Of a stretch of DNA of 64,000 nucleotides, positions 34,268-47,895 are shown piece after piece. This stretch comes from Collinsella sp. (GTDB lineage: Bacteria; Actinomycetota; Coriobacteriia; Coriobacteriales; Coriobacteriaceae). The notes under the pieces are model-generated. The model saw nothing but the letters and a program-made list of their open reading frames with translations. It was not told the DNA's origin and made no database searches. Both the position numbers and the translations under genes were made by a program. Position 1 is the first letter of the stretch; each line of letters starts with the position of its first letter. The DNA lies in NCBI GenBank assembly GCA_019414265.1, contig DXMJ01000001.1:59002-123001 (forward strand), given 5' to 3'.

Positions 34268-35272
34268 CTACTCTTCGACCGGCGTGAGCACCATGACGGC
34301 GCGCGTGTTGCTAAACGACAGCGAGCGGCAGGTCACGAGCGTCACGACCTTGGTTGCCGAGGCAGCGCGGTCGCCCGCGTCACTCGCCACGGCCGAAGCA
34401 CCGTCAAGCATCTCGGACAGGTAATTCTTGAGCCCGTCATCGCCCTCAAAGTTGGGCGTGCGTGCCTTGGCATATGTGTCCTCGACGACCTTGGTCGCCA
34501 GCGGTCGCAAATTATACGTAGCATCGCGCGTGATGTAATACACGTACTCGATGCTATCGAACGTCGCCTGATCGGTGGTGTCCGAAATCACGTTGAACAT
34601 CGACCTGTCATTCATATGGTGGCCGTAGATCGTGGTCTGCTGGTCAACCATTCCCGGCGCGGTGTCATCGCTATCCAGGAAAATGGCCCCGGACGCATTG
34701 GCCGTACCGTCGAACAGCGTGTTGAGGTATTTGGAGTTGTTGTTGGTCTGCACCACGGGATAGTTGATGTTGGTTCCCGGCACGTAAATCCAACCCACAA
34801 TCTCGGGGTTTGTCTGAGCAAGCGCATCAAAGTCGATAATCGGCACGCCGCTGGCGTCCTTATCGCTTACATATTGCTTCTCGATTTTCTGGTACGAATC
34901 GCTCGCCTGCTTATAGCCAATCTGAGCATTGATAAAGATGGCGGCGGCGGCGACAATCAGACCGATACCGATGATGATGAGTAGGATGGGGATGATGGAG
35001 CGGCGCTTCTTACGCGGCAGCTCGGTATAGCTGGACGGCGCGTCGCTCGGTTGCCTCGTCGACCGGGCCTGCTTCTTTGCCGTGCCATATGACGAGGGGC
35101 GATACGCAGCCGGCGTATCCTGACGGCGATGGGACGTCGGCGTTACAGGACGCGGCGCACGAGCCTGTTGAGGAGAGGATGCCCGACCCTGCTGCATGGA
35201 GCGGGCCGATCCCGACTTGGATGGATCGGGGATCTGAGAAGTCGAGAAACGTTTTCCCTGATAGTCGGACAT
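34268..35272 (-). CDS. srtB: Class B sortase
   Basis: Membrane-bound transpeptidase that anchors sorted surface proteins to peptidoglycan. The 334-residue chain starts with about 90 disordered, basic, Gln/Pro/Ser-rich cytoplasmic residues, then a membrane segment at about 92-113. The catalytic domain has the His in TTIYGHHMND, Cys in VVTLVTC and the Arg in SFSNTRAVMVL, as in class B enzymes. There is no neighbouring substrate; the LPxTG-like proteins of this window lie at 54-60 kb. GGGAG stands upstream of the ATG. Confidence 0.92.
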   Translation of the reverse strand: MSDYQGKRFSTSQIPDPSKSGSARSMQQGRASSPQQARAPRPVTPTSHRRQDTPAAYRPSSYGTAKKQARSTRQPSDAPSSYTELPRKKRRSIIPILLIIIGIGLIVAAAAIFINAQIGYKQASDSYQKIEKQYVSDKDASGVPIIDFDALAQTNPEIVGWIYVPGTNINYPVVQTNNNSKYLNTLFDGTANASGAIFLDSDDTAPGMVDQQTTIYGHHMNDRSMFNVISDTTDQATFDSIEYVYYITRDATYNLRPLATKVVEDTYAKARTPNFEGDDGLKNYLSEMLDGASAVASDAGDRAASATKVVTLVTCRSLSFSNTRAVMVLTPVEE

Positions 35273-35308
35273 GACTCTCCCTATGATTACAGCGGAATGG
35301 CAAGCCGC

Positions 35309-35773
35309 TTAGGCGTCGGCCATCTCCTGCTTCATCTTCTCGATAACCTTGCGATACTCGGGGTCGCAAGCACCCAGAATCTGCGTGGCGTAGATGGCGG
35401 CGTTCTTGGCGCCGTTGATGGCAACGCAGGCCACAGGCACGCCCGAAGGCATCTGCACCATCGACAGCAGCGAATCCATACCGCCCAGGTCACTCGTCTT
35501 CATAGGCACGCCGATGACCGGCAGCGGCGTAAAGGCCGCCACGACACCACCAAGGTGAGCGGCCTTGCCGGCGGCAGCGATAATCACCTTGATGCCGCGG
35601 TCGGCAGCAGTCGAGGCCCACTCGTGGACCTTCGCCGGCGTGCGGTGTGCGCTCGCAATCACGAGCTCGTAGGGCACACCAAGCGCCTCAAGCTCGGCGG
35701 TGCAACCTTCCATAACGCCCAGATCGGACTTGGAGCCCATGATGATCCCGACAACCGGCTTTTGATCTGCCAT
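35309..35773 (-). CDS. purE: N5-carboxyaminoimidazole ribonucleotide mutase
   Basis: Purine synthesis enzyme converting N5-CAIR to CAIR. 154 residues with the class I signatures VGIIMGSKSDLGVME, IASAHRTPAKVHEWA, AAAGKAAHLGGVVAA and GVPMKTSDLGGMDSLLS. The start at 35773 has AGGAGG nine bases upstream; TATACT at 35837-35842 (minus) may be its -10. No purK partner is adjacent. Confidence 0.96.
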   Translation of the reverse strand: MADQKPVVGIIMGSKSDLGVMEGCTAELEALGVPYELVIASAHRTPAKVHEWASTAADRGIKVIIAAAGKAAHLGGVVAAFTPLPVIGVPMKTSDLGGMDSLLSMVQMPSGVPVACVAINGAKNAAIYATQILGACDPEYRKVIEKMKQEMADA

Positions 35774-35859
35774 AAACAAAGACCTCCTGTTGAGAGCGGC
35801 GACGCGGCGGATCCGCGACCCTTAACTACTGAGAGTAGTATAGCTGCTCCCGTCCCTGC

Positions 35860-35964
35860 GGTCCCCGGGTGCCCCGCGGCGGGCTGTGTTTTTATCTTCG
35901 CTCCCCTTGCTTCGCAAAGTCGCTCAGATAATAAACCCAGCCCGCCGCGGGGCACCCGGGGACC
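35860..35964. repeat. 26-bp-arm foldback with CTTGCTTCGCAAAG loop, second copy
   Basis: Perfect 26-bp arms (35861-35886 and 35938-35963, extendable by one pair) with imperfect pairing continuing inward. The central CTCCCCTTGCTTCGCAAAG is the same as in the foldback at 18024-18101, while the arms are unrelated. It occupies part of the 444-base gap between purE and carB. Confidence 0.75.
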
Positions 35965-36003
35965 TACCGGGGATTGCCATGACGTACGTTGGCTGAAATA
36001 TTA

Positions 36004-36041
36004 ACGTGGGCTCCGCCGTTCGAACGAACGGCGGATCCCAC
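36004..36041. repeat. GTGGG-CCGCCGTTCG palindrome
   Basis: GTGGGCTCCGCCGTTCG pairs with CGAACGGCGGATCCCAC apart from one mismatch. The rest of the gap to carB (36042-36217) is GC-rich with no gene or clear signal recognised. The arms resemble the 3' hairpin of the element at 39573-39720. Confidence 0.55.
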
Positions 36042-36217
36042 GCTCACTTTTTGTTCAGCCCTAGTCATCGCGCAAAGCCCCTTCGGCAGCACATGGTGCA
36101 GCCAAGTCACCGCAGGCCGGCGCGGAGGGGGCTGAGTTTCCCACTGAGCGACTCTGCCTGCAGCCGGAGCGAAGGGGGGAAATCTCCACCCCTCCTGCCC
36201 CGGCCGGACAGCCCACG

Positions 36218-39532
<3,315 letters not shown>

Positions 39533-39572
39533 GTTTAAAACCTCCTAGAGAGGCTGACTCAATGTTTTGGAA

Positions 39573-39720
39573 AAGTCAGCGAGGGTGCAGCTGGTGCATC
39601 AGGTTGCCGTGATGCGAGGGCGCGCTGGGCTTATGCCCGCGCGTCCGAAGCAGAACGGCAAGATGATGTGCCAGATGCAGCCGCAGCGTCGACAGGTCCG
39701 CCGTTCGGTAGAACGGCGGA
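39573..39720 (+). repeat. Covarying structured element, copy C (148 nt)
   Basis: Order: AAGTCAGCGA; P1 5' strand 39583-39601 with P1' at 39664-39682 (about 17 of 19 pairs); P2 TGCCGT/ACGGCA; inner hairpin 39618-39646 with loop TTAT; linker GCAGCGTCGA; 3' hairpin TCCGCCGTTC/GAACGGCGGA with loop GGTA (39697-39720). Same architecture as 25804-25950 and 44201-44346 with different stem sequences. It spans the carA 3' end and the carA-carB junction. Confidence 0.85.
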
Positions 39721-41136
39721 ACCACTATCGGCGAAATTCCAGCCGGCAAGGCGGTCCTTGGCGGTATCGATGTCCAGATAGTTCTCCTCGCCGTCCATGA
39801 GTCGCGTAAAGGCGGTAAAGAGATAGTGGGCATCGGTGGGGCCGGGCGAGGCCTCGGGATGGTACTGGACCGAGAAGCACGGCGCATCGAGCAGCTGAAT
39901 ACCCTCGGCGGTGCCGTCATTGAGATTCACATGCGTCAGGCGAATGCGGCCGAAGCGCTCGTTCATCACGACCGGCGCGATACCGCGGCGTACCCAGACG
40001 CGCAGATCGCCATCGGCCGCGTGCTCGGTCTCGCCGCCCGAAAGCTTGGGGACAAGCTTGCCCAAGCTGGGGAACAACAGGCCAAAGCCGTGGTTTTGCG
40101 CGGTGATCTCCACACGGCGGCTGACCAAATTCATAACCGGCTGGTTGCCACCACGATGACCGAATTTGAGTTTTTCCATCTGGGCGCCGCACGCCAGGCT
40201 GATCATCTGGTGACCGAGGCAGATGCCAAAGACCGGCACCTTGCCGATCAGCTGCTGCACCTGCTCGTAGGTCTCCACCACGGCATCGGGGTCGCCGGGG
40301 CCATTGGACAAAAAGACGCCATCGGGATTCATGTCGAGCACCTGACGCGCGGGTGTATCCCACGGCACGACGGTGAGGTTGCAGTCAGCACGGACCAGGC
40401 CCTCCAGGATGCCGCGCTTGACACCGCAGTCGTAGGCGACCACTTTGTGGCGGGCAGGAGCGGCAGGGGCAAGCGCAAAGTCATGCGTAGTGGGCAGGTC
40501 GTTCGCAGCAAAGGCATGGGGCTCAGGGCAGCTCACGGTCTTGACCAGGTTCTCGCCGACCAGCGTAGGCGCGGCGGACAGGCGCTCGGCAAGCTCGTCG
40601 ACGTCGAAGATCTCCGTCGAGATTATGCCCATCTTGGAACCGTTGTCGCGCAGGTGGCGCACGAGAGCGCGGGTGTCGACGCCCTCGATAGCGACGATGC
40701 CGTGTGCACGCAGGTACTCCGGCACGCTGACGGTCGAGCGCCAGTTAGAAGGCGTGGCGCACATGTCGTGGACGACCATGCCGCGCATGGCGGGAGCGCT
40801 CGCGGGGCGAGCGGTATCGCCGGGGAAGGCCGACTGGACATCGGTCTCGTCAATGCCGTAGTTGCCGATCTGCGGATAGGTCATGGTTACGATTTGGCCG
40901 GCATAGCTCGGGTCGGTCATGACCTCAAAGTAGCCCTCGAGCGACGTGTTAAAGCAGACCTCGCCGGTTGCGGTACCCTCGGCACCGCATGCACGGCCAT
41001 AAAAAATGGTCCCATCCTCAAGATACAGGATGCAGGGACCGCAGGTGCCCTTGCTGGTTTTAGCCAGCATACGCTGGCACAGCTCGCTGGGCGCGACGGT
41101 GCGGGCGGCAGCGCCCGCAATATGGTTGTTCGCCAT
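39631..41136 (-). CDS. carA: Carbamoyl phosphate synthase small subunit
   Basis: Glutaminase subunit, with Cys in VFGICLGHQMISLACG and His/Glu in QYHPEASPGP. At 501 residues it is longer than the roughly 360-380 usual. There is an N-terminal extension of about 30 residues, an extra stretch after VEITAQNHGFGLLF before LTHVNLNDGT, and a tail of about 29 residues encoded inside the structured element at 39573-39720. The start at 41136 has AAGGAG upstream. The AT-rich region above (41200-41275) probably holds the carAB promoter. Confidence 0.96.
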   Translation of the reverse strand: MANNHIAGAAARTVAPSELCQRMLAKTSKGTCGPCILYLEDGTIFYGRACGAEGTATGEVCFNTSLEGYFEVMTDPSYAGQIVTMTYPQIGNYGIDETDVQSAFPGDTARPASAPAMRGMVVHDMCATPSNWRSTVSVPEYLRAHGIVAIEGVDTRALVRHLRDNGSKMGIISTEIFDVDELAERLSAAPTLVGENLVKTVSCPEPHAFAANDLPTTHDFALAPAAPARHKVVAYDCGVKRGILEGLVRADCNLTVVPWDTPARQVLDMNPDGVFLSNGPGDPDAVVETYEQVQQLIGKVPVFGICLGHQMISLACGAQMEKLKFGHRGGNQPVMNLVSRRVEITAQNHGFGLLFPSLGKLVPKLSGGETEHAADGDLRVWVRRGIAPVVMNERFGRIRLTHVNLNDGTAEGIQLLDAPCFSVQYHPEASPGPTDAHYLFTAFTRLMDGEENYLDIDTAKDRLAGWNFADSGSAVLPNGGPVDAAAASGTSSCRSASDARA

Positions 41137-41273
41137 AGTTCTCCTTCCCGGTCTCACAGGACCGGCTTAAAGGTGTGTAGTTAGGCCTCGCGGTATTCTA
41201 ACCGCAAGCATCGCCCATGGCATTAATTACATAGAATTGTTTACAAAATGATAATTATGACTTCCTGTGCATA

Positions 41274-41380
41274 ATGATTTTTCTGGGACGGGGATTAAAA
41301 AATTATTCTGAGAGCAGGGCTTTGTCGCCAACTGCATACATGACAGAATGATTTTTTAATCCCCGTCCCAGAAAAATCAT
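41274..41380. repeat. 37-bp-arm GGGACGGGG foldback
   Basis: Arms 41274-41310 and 41344-41380 are complementary over 37 bases with one mismatch, including TCTGGGACGGGGATTAAAAA on the left. The 33-base centre is unstructured. It lies between the carA promoter region and the hypothetical gene's terminator, and its right end runs into that terminator. The gap 41137-41433 contains no gene. Confidence 0.8.
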
Positions 41381-41410
41381 CCCGCGTGGGCTTGCGGCTC
41401 ACGCGGGATG
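41375..41410 (-). terminator. Terminator of the gene at 41434
   Basis: On the minus strand ATCCCGCGTG pairs with CACGCGGGAT around an 11-base loop, followed by GATTTTTCT. Confidence 0.8.
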
Positions 41411-41433
41411 GCATCGTTCTATGTGGCTGCGGA

Positions 41434-42399
41434 CTACTTTTGCTTGTCCTGCTCCAGCAGCTCGGACGGCGTGCGATCGGGCTTTCCGCCGCGGAAGATC
41501 TCTCGACCGTGCAGACGATGCTCAAGATCGCGCTCGGCCTGCTCCTCCGCGATCTTGGTCTGGCTCACCACCGGGTCCTCGATCAGCGATGAAACCGAGT
41601 TGACCTGTTTTTGAATGCGCTCGGCAATGGTGTCGTCCATGCTTACGATGCGCATCTTCCAGTCGATACTCGTGGCGTTGGACGAGCTCTTGGTCCAAAC
41701 GAACGTCAGGATGGCGCTTTGGTGCCCCTGAGCAGGAAACATGCCAAAGAAGGAATCATGCTGGATCCTGCTGTCCTCGTCGATATAGGCGTGAACGTTA
41801 TACACCACACGGTCGATCTTGTCGTTGAGCAGGGCGTTGGTTGCGAGCGCCGCCGCCTGAATCTGACCGTTGGACAGCAGCTCGAGCTCATTGGCAGAAG
41901 ACGTGTCCAGCACCGTCACCTCAACCGTGCCCGTGCGCTCATCTGCCTCGTCGACGGTAAAATCGAGCGGGAACTGCGTAAAGCCATTGCCCCATTCAAG
42001 TCCACCCTTGAGCGCGGTCGAAACGGTATCCACCGAAACACTTTCGGAAAGGTTCGCGGTATTCAGACGTCGCATCACGCCGTAGCCAATCTGCATGCCA
42101 ACAATCAGCACCAAAATGCCGATAACCACGGCCATGGCGGTCTTCGTAATGGTATGGCTCACCTGCGAGCCCGAAGGGTCGTCCTCGGACAGCGGGTCGA
42201 TATGTTTTGCCTGGCTCGCGCGATCCTCGCTGCGCAGCCGCGCCAGCGTCGCCTTGTCGCCGCGCTTGACGGCGGCCTCTTTCTCGCGCATGCGCTCGGT
42301 GCGCTTTTTGGCGAGCGTAGGATCCAAGACGCCGGATGCATCGATTTCGGAGAATAACTCCGTCACTTCTTCCGGAGTCAAAGGGTTCTTATCAGCCAT
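41434..42399 (-). CDS. Membrane-anchored protein of unknown function
   Basis: 321 residues, not recognised. Residues about 1-85 are charged and helical; one membrane segment lies at about 88-108. Residues about 110-260 look like a folded extracytoplasmic domain; the last 60 residues are charged and coiled-coil-like. There is no catalytic motif. AGGAAG lies before the ATG. It follows the ABC exporter gene at 42419 by 19 bases on the same strand, so co-transcription is likely and a role linked to that exporter is possible but unproven. Confidence 0.7.
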   Translation of the reverse strand: MADKNPLTPEEVTELFSEIDASGVLDPTLAKKRTERMREKEAAVKRGDKATLARLRSEDRASQAKHIDPLSEDDPSGSQVSHTITKTAMAVVIGILVLIVGMQIGYGVMRRLNTANLSESVSVDTVSTALKGGLEWGNGFTQFPLDFTVDEADERTGTVEVTVLDTSSANELELLSNGQIQAAALATNALLNDKIDRVVYNVHAYIDEDSRIQHDSFFGMFPAQGHQSAILTFVWTKSSSNATSIDWKMRIVSMDDTIAERIQKQVNSVSSLIEDPVVSQTKIAEEQAERDLEHRLHGREIFRGGKPDRTPSELLEQDKQK

Positions 42400-42418
42400 G
42401 ATCTTCCTGTCATATCAA

Positions 42419-44191
42419 TCAGTCGAGCTCGTGCGCACGCGCACCTTCGAACTGCATTCGATAGTAACGGGCATAGGTGCCGCCACGGGCGAGAAGCTCT
42501 TCGTGCGTGCCACGTTCCACAACGCGACCATGCTCAACGGTCGCAATCTCGTCAGCATGCTTAATAGTCGAGAGACGGTGGGCGATGATGATCGTGGTAC
42601 GGCCGCGTGCCAGCTCTTCGAGCGACTCCTGCACCGCTTCCTCGCTCTCGTTATCCAGGGCACTCGTCGCCTCATCCAAAATAAGGATCTTGGGATTCTT
42701 GAGAAACACGCGCGCGATGGCGACGCGCTGCTTTTGACCACCCGAAAGACGGCTGCCGCGCTCGCCCACCACGGTGTCGTAGCCCTGCGGAAGCGATTCG
42801 ATAAAGGTATCGATATTGGCGCGGCGGGCCGCTTCGGCGATCTCTTCTGCCGTGGCGCCCGGCTTGCCGTAGGCGATGTTCTCGCCGATCGTTCCATCAA
42901 ACAGGTACACATCTTGCTGCACCAAGCCGATGGCACGGCGCAGACTATGCTGCGTCACGTCGCGCACATCCTGGCCGTCGATGCTAATGGAGCCGGCGGC
43001 AACGTCGTAAAAGCGCGGCAACAGCGAACAAGTCGTCGATTTGCCGCCGCCCGAGGGACCAACCAAAGCGATGGTCTGACCGGGCTTGATGGACAGGTCC
43101 ATGTGGTCGATAACAGGGCGTCCGTCGGCGCCGCGCTCGCCCAATTCAACATCCTCGTAGCTAAAGCACACGTCGCGGTACTCCACAGCACCAGCCGTCA
43201 CCTGCAGATCCGCAGCACCCGGCTTATCCTGAATATCGGGGACAGTCGAGAGCACCTCATCCATGCGCTTAAAGCCGGCGATGGCTTTCTGATACGTCTC
43301 AGCCGAATTGACGAGCGTCTCGAGCGGCGTGCAGAACAGCGAAATGTAGAGCGCGAAGGTTGCCATATCGACCGCCTGCAGCTGACCCTGGGCAACGAGC
43401 CAACCGCCGAGGAGCACCACGATCACATAGAGCACGCCCGAGAGCAGGCCATACGTCGCGGTATAGACGCCCATGGCGTGATACATGTTCTCCTTGGACG
43501 AAAGGTAGCGATTGTTCGAGGCACGAAACTTAGAGCGCTCGGTCTGCTCATTGGCAAAGCTCTTGACCACACGCATGCCCGCCAGCGAATCCTGCAGTTG
43601 CGCGTTGATGCCGCTAATCTTTTTGCGGTTATCGCTAAAGACCTCGCGCATACGCATATTCTGCCAAAACATAATGACCGCGAACACCACCGTCACCACA
43701 GCCATGGCGAGTGCGAGCACCGGCGCGATGGTAAACAGAATCACAAACGAGCCGATAATCTCGATGCCGCAAATAATGATCCATTCGGGCACGTGGTGCG
43801 CCGCCTCGCAGATATCGAACAGGTCATTGACCACGCGGCTCATCATATCGCCCGAGCTGTTGCGATCGAAGTATGCAAAGCTAAACCGTTCGTACTGATC
43901 GAACAGGTCCTCACGCATCTTGGACTCCATGCGCGCGCCCATCACGTGGCCCCAATAGCTCACAAAGTAGCGGCAGGCGCAGCGGATGGCATACATCAGC
44001 ACCAGCCCCACCGCAATCATACCGAGTGCCCGCATAATGGCAGCCTGACCCTGGGTAAACAACCCTCCGGTCAGATTACGCAAGATAATGGGGAACGCCA
44101 GGTCAATGGCAGCAAGTACCAGGGCGCAAACAGTATCAGCAACAAAAAGCCCCATCTGGGGCTTGTAATACGAAAGAAACCTCTTAAACAT
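42419..44191 (-). CDS. ABC transporter, fused permease-ATPase (exporter type)
   Basis: 590-residue half-transporter. The N-terminal 310 residues hold six membrane helices, including the RFSFAYFDRNSSGDMMSRVVND coupling region. The ATPase has Walker A GPSGGGKST, Q-loop LVQQDVYLFDGTI, signature LSGGQKQR, Walker B ILILDEATSALD and the switch His in IIAHRLSTI. It probably works as a homodimer exporting lipids, peptides or drugs. The start at 44191 has AAGGTG three bases upstream; the frame above it runs through a foldback element and is rejected. Confidence 0.93.
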   Translation of the reverse strand: MFKRFLSYYKPQMGLFVADTVCALVLAAIDLAFPIILRNLTGGLFTQGQAAIMRALGMIAVGLVLMYAIRCACRYFVSYWGHVMGARMESKMREDLFDQYERFSFAYFDRNSSGDMMSRVVNDLFDICEAAHHVPEWIIICGIEIIGSFVILFTIAPVLALAMAVVTVVFAVIMFWQNMRMREVFSDNRKKISGINAQLQDSLAGMRVVKSFANEQTERSKFRASNNRYLSSKENMYHAMGVYTATYGLLSGVLYVIVVLLGGWLVAQGQLQAVDMATFALYISLFCTPLETLVNSAETYQKAIAGFKRMDEVLSTVPDIQDKPGAADLQVTAGAVEYRDVCFSYEDVELGERGADGRPVIDHMDLSIKPGQTIALVGPSGGGKSTTCSLLPRFYDVAAGSISIDGQDVRDVTQHSLRRAIGLVQQDVYLFDGTIGENIAYGKPGATAEEIAEAARRANIDTFIESLPQGYDTVVGERGSRLSGGQKQRVAIARVFLKNPKILILDEATSALDNESEEAVQESLEELARGRTTIIIAHRLSTIKHADEIATVEHGRVVERGTHEELLARGGTYARYYRMQFEGARAHELD

Positions 44192-44200
44192 AGTCACCTT

Positions 44201-44346
44201 ACGCGGTTTTACCAAACCGCGTTTCATCTCGACGCTGCAAGTGCTCCATTTGGACAATCTGGCCTTCAATCGTCGGTCGCGTATATCCATACGCTTCCCT
44301 CCTCTTTTAGGCCACCTTGTCTCAAATGGAGCACTTTCGCTGACTT
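44201..44346 (-). repeat. Covarying structured element, copy B (146 nt)
   Basis: Read on the minus strand: AAGTCAGCGAAA; P1 (AAGTGCTCCATTTG with its complement, 14 perfect pairs between 44239-44252 and 44323-44336); CAAGG; P2 TGGCCT/AGGCCA; inner hairpin GCGTAT-GGAT-ATACGC; GATTG; linker GCAGCGTCGAG; 3' hairpin ACGCGGTTT/AAACCGCGT with loop GGTA (44201-44222). It begins 30 bases after the NUDIX stop and ends at the ribosome-binding site of the ABC exporter. Confidence 0.85.
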
Positions 44347-44375
44347 ACACAAATCCGCGAGATCATCCCCGCTCG

Positions 44376-45071
44376 TTAAAGTTCCGCTCCACCCAAACGA
44401 TGAGCAATGCTGTCGCAAGCCAAGGCACCCACAACGGTCTTGGCGTCTTCGATCTTGCCGTCGAGTACGGCGTCGATCAGCTCATGCAGTGGTACCAGGT
44501 CGACGTTGACAAACTCGTCATCGTCGGGGTCGGGTGCATCAAACTCGAGCTTGGTAGCCAGGTAGATGTGAATGATCTCGTCGCAAAAACCGCAGGTCGT
44601 GACAATCGACGTCAAAAAGCGAATACGGCCGGCCTTAAAGCCCGTCTCCTCATGCAGCTCGCGCTTGGCGCAATCGAGCGGGTCCTCACCCGGATCGAGC
44701 TTGCCGGCGGGAATCTCGACCGTCACGCGGTCGATGGCAGTGCGATACTGACGTACCAGCACGATCTTGCCGTTCTCGGTCAGTGCCACAACGGCCGCCG
44801 CACCCGGATGGCGAACGATATCGCGGGCGCTGCGGTGACCGTTGGGCAGCTCAACCTCAAGACGGTGGACGTCGAGGATCTTGCCCTTCCAGGCGCACTC
44901 CTCCGAAAGAATCTTCTCGTGCAGCAGGGCGTCATGCGGGTCTTCGTCCCCCAGCACCAGCGCCGGCTCGTCAGTGACCTCGCCACCAGGCTCGCCCTCG
45001 GCGTGCCCATACATGCGGCCGTCCTCTTCGACGATCTGCGCGTCCACGAGCTCTTCGTTCTTTTCGTCCAT
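44376..45071 (-). CDS. NUDIX hydrolase (ADP-ribose pyrophosphatase-like)
   Basis: 231 residues. About 55 acidic N-terminal residues without known function precede an ADP-ribose pyrophosphatase-type core (VRQYRTAIDRVTVEIPAG). The NUDIX box is complete: GKLDPGEDPLDCAKRELHEE followed by TGF. Proline- and acid-rich DAPDPDDDEFV follows in the usual position. It presumably splits ADP-ribose, which fits the presence of a sirtuin in this genome. The Met at 45071 is chosen over one three codons earlier, which touches the GAGAGGA site. It is downstream of purD. Confidence 0.9.
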   Translation of the reverse strand: MDEKNEELVDAQIVEEDGRMYGHAEGEPGGEVTDEPALVLGDEDPHDALLHEKILSEECAWKGKILDVHRLEVELPNGHRSARDIVRHPGAAAVVALTENGKIVLVRQYRTAIDRVTVEIPAGKLDPGEDPLDCAKRELHEETGFKAGRIRFLTSIVTTCGFCDEIIHIYLATKLEFDAPDPDDDEFVNVDLVPLHELIDAVLDGKIEDAKTVVGALACDSIAHRLGGAEL

Positions 45072-45092
45072 CCGTCTCATTCCTCTCGGATT

Positions 45093-46397
45093 TTAGGCAT
45101 CCCAGGCATCGCGGCCGCGCAGTGCGCGCAGGCCAATGTCGTGACGCAGGGTCTTGCCCTCAAAGTTGATCTTCTCGCAGGCCTCGTAGGCAAGGTCGCG
45201 AGCGTTCTCGAACGTATCGCCCAGTGCGGTCACGGCGAGTACACGACCGCCGTTGGTCACGAGCTTGCCGTCCACCACAGCGGTGCCGGCGTGGTACACC
45301 GTCACGTTCTCCATGGCCTCGGCGTCCTCGATACCGGTAATGAGCTTGCCCTTCTCGTAGCTGCCGGGATAGCCCGCGCTCGTCAGAACAACGGCAACGG
45401 CCCACTCGTCACGCCAATCGAGTTCAACCTGATCGAGCTCGCAGTTGGCGCAGGCAAGCATGACCTCGACCAGGTCGTTCTTAAGGCGCGGCAGCACGAC
45501 CTGCGTCTCGGGGTCGCCAAAGCGGGCATTGAACTCCAGCACCTTGGGGCCGGCGGGGGTAAGCATAAAGCCGCCGTACAGGCAGCCGCGGTAGTCGATG
45601 CCCTCGGCGGCAAGCTCTGCCACGGTCTGTTCCATGACCTTCACCATGGTGGCATGCTCCTCGTCGGTCACGATAGGCACCGGGCTGTAGACGCCCATGC
45701 CGCCCGTGTTGGGGCCCTTGTCGCCCTCGAGCGCGCGCTTGTGGTCCTGCGAGGTGGCCATGGGACGAACGGTCTTGCCGTCGGTAAAGGCCAGCAGCGA
45801 GCACTCGGGGCCGGTCAGCATCTCCTCGATAACCACCGTATTACCGGCATCGCCAAAGGCTCCGCCAAAACACTCACGCACAGCCTCCTCGGCCTGCGAA
45901 AGCTCGGTTGCCACGATAACGCCCTTGCCCGCGGCAAGGCCGTCGGCCTTGACGACCAGCGGAGCACCCTGCTCGCGCACATAGGCAAGAGCCGAAGCCT
46001 CGTCGATAAATGAGCCATAGGCTGCCGTCGGGATACCAGCGCGCTCCATGAGCTGCTTGGAGAACAGCTTAGAGCCCTCCATCTGGGCGCCCTCGGCACC
46101 CGGGCCAAAGCAGGGAATACCCACCGCGCGCACGGCGTCGGCCACGCCCGCCACGAGCGGAGCCTCGGGGCCAATTACCACGAGTCCGCATCCGTGGCTC
46201 TGCGCAAACGCCGCCACGGCCGCAGGATCGCAATCGTCGAGAACCACATTCTCGCCGCAGCTCGCGGTGCCGCCGTTGCCCGGCGCGATGTAGAGCTTGC
46301 CGGCGCGCGGTGATGCTGCGAGCTTGGCTGCCAGAGCATGCTCGCGGCCGCCGCTGCCCAACAACAGGATGTCGATGGTTTGAGTGTCCGCCTTCAA
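45093..46397 (-). CDS. purD: Phosphoribosylamine-glycine ligase
   Basis: Second step of purine synthesis (ATP + glycine + PRA to GAR). The 434-residue ATP-grasp enzyme shows LLLGSGGREHALAAKL, IGPEAPLVAGVADAVR, KADGLAAGKGVIVA, and GGMGVYSPVP, then FNARFGDPETQVVLPR. The start is a TTG at 46397 with GGAGG five bases upstream; no ATG lies before the conserved GSGGREHA segment. It lies between purA and the NUDIX gene on the same strand. Confidence 0.96.
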   Translation of the reverse strand: MKADTQTIDILLLGSGGREHALAAKLAASPRAGKLYIAPGNGGTASCGENVVLDDCDPAAVAAFAQSHGCGLVVIGPEAPLVAGVADAVRAVGIPCFGPGAEGAQMEGSKLFSKQLMERAGIPTAAYGSFIDEASALAYVREQGAPLVVKADGLAAGKGVIVATELSQAEEAVRECFGGAFGDAGNTVVIEEMLTGPECSLLAFTDGKTVRPMATSQDHKRALEGDKGPNTGGMGVYSPVPIVTDEEHATMVKVMEQTVAELAAEGIDYRGCLYGGFMLTPAGPKVLEFNARFGDPETQVVLPRLKNDLVEVMLACANCELDQVELDWRDEWAVAVVLTSAGYPGSYEKGKLITGIEDAEAMENVTVYHAGTAVVDGKLVTNGGRVLAVTALGDTFENARDLAYEACEKINFEGKTLRHDIGLRALRGRDAWDA

Positions 46398-46515
46398 GGG
46401 TGCCTCCTCTATGGATTACCGGCCCGCTCCGCGCGGGCCCATTACAAGCAAATATACCCCTCGGCCGCCCATCTGGACTGCAAAGGGGTATATCGCAATA
46501 ACCAAATAACGCCGA

Positions 46516-47811
<1,296 letters not shown>

Positions 47812-47895
47812 TTACATTCATGGACTGTCTACGCGCCACGCCGGCACGCAGAAGCACAAAACATTCCCAGTATACCCGTGCAACGGGCGCCTGTC

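Noticed and set aside
42419..44290. Extended start of the ABC exporter at 44290
   Set aside because: The extra 33 codons are encoded by the structured element and lack a ribosome-binding site; ATG at 44191 has one.
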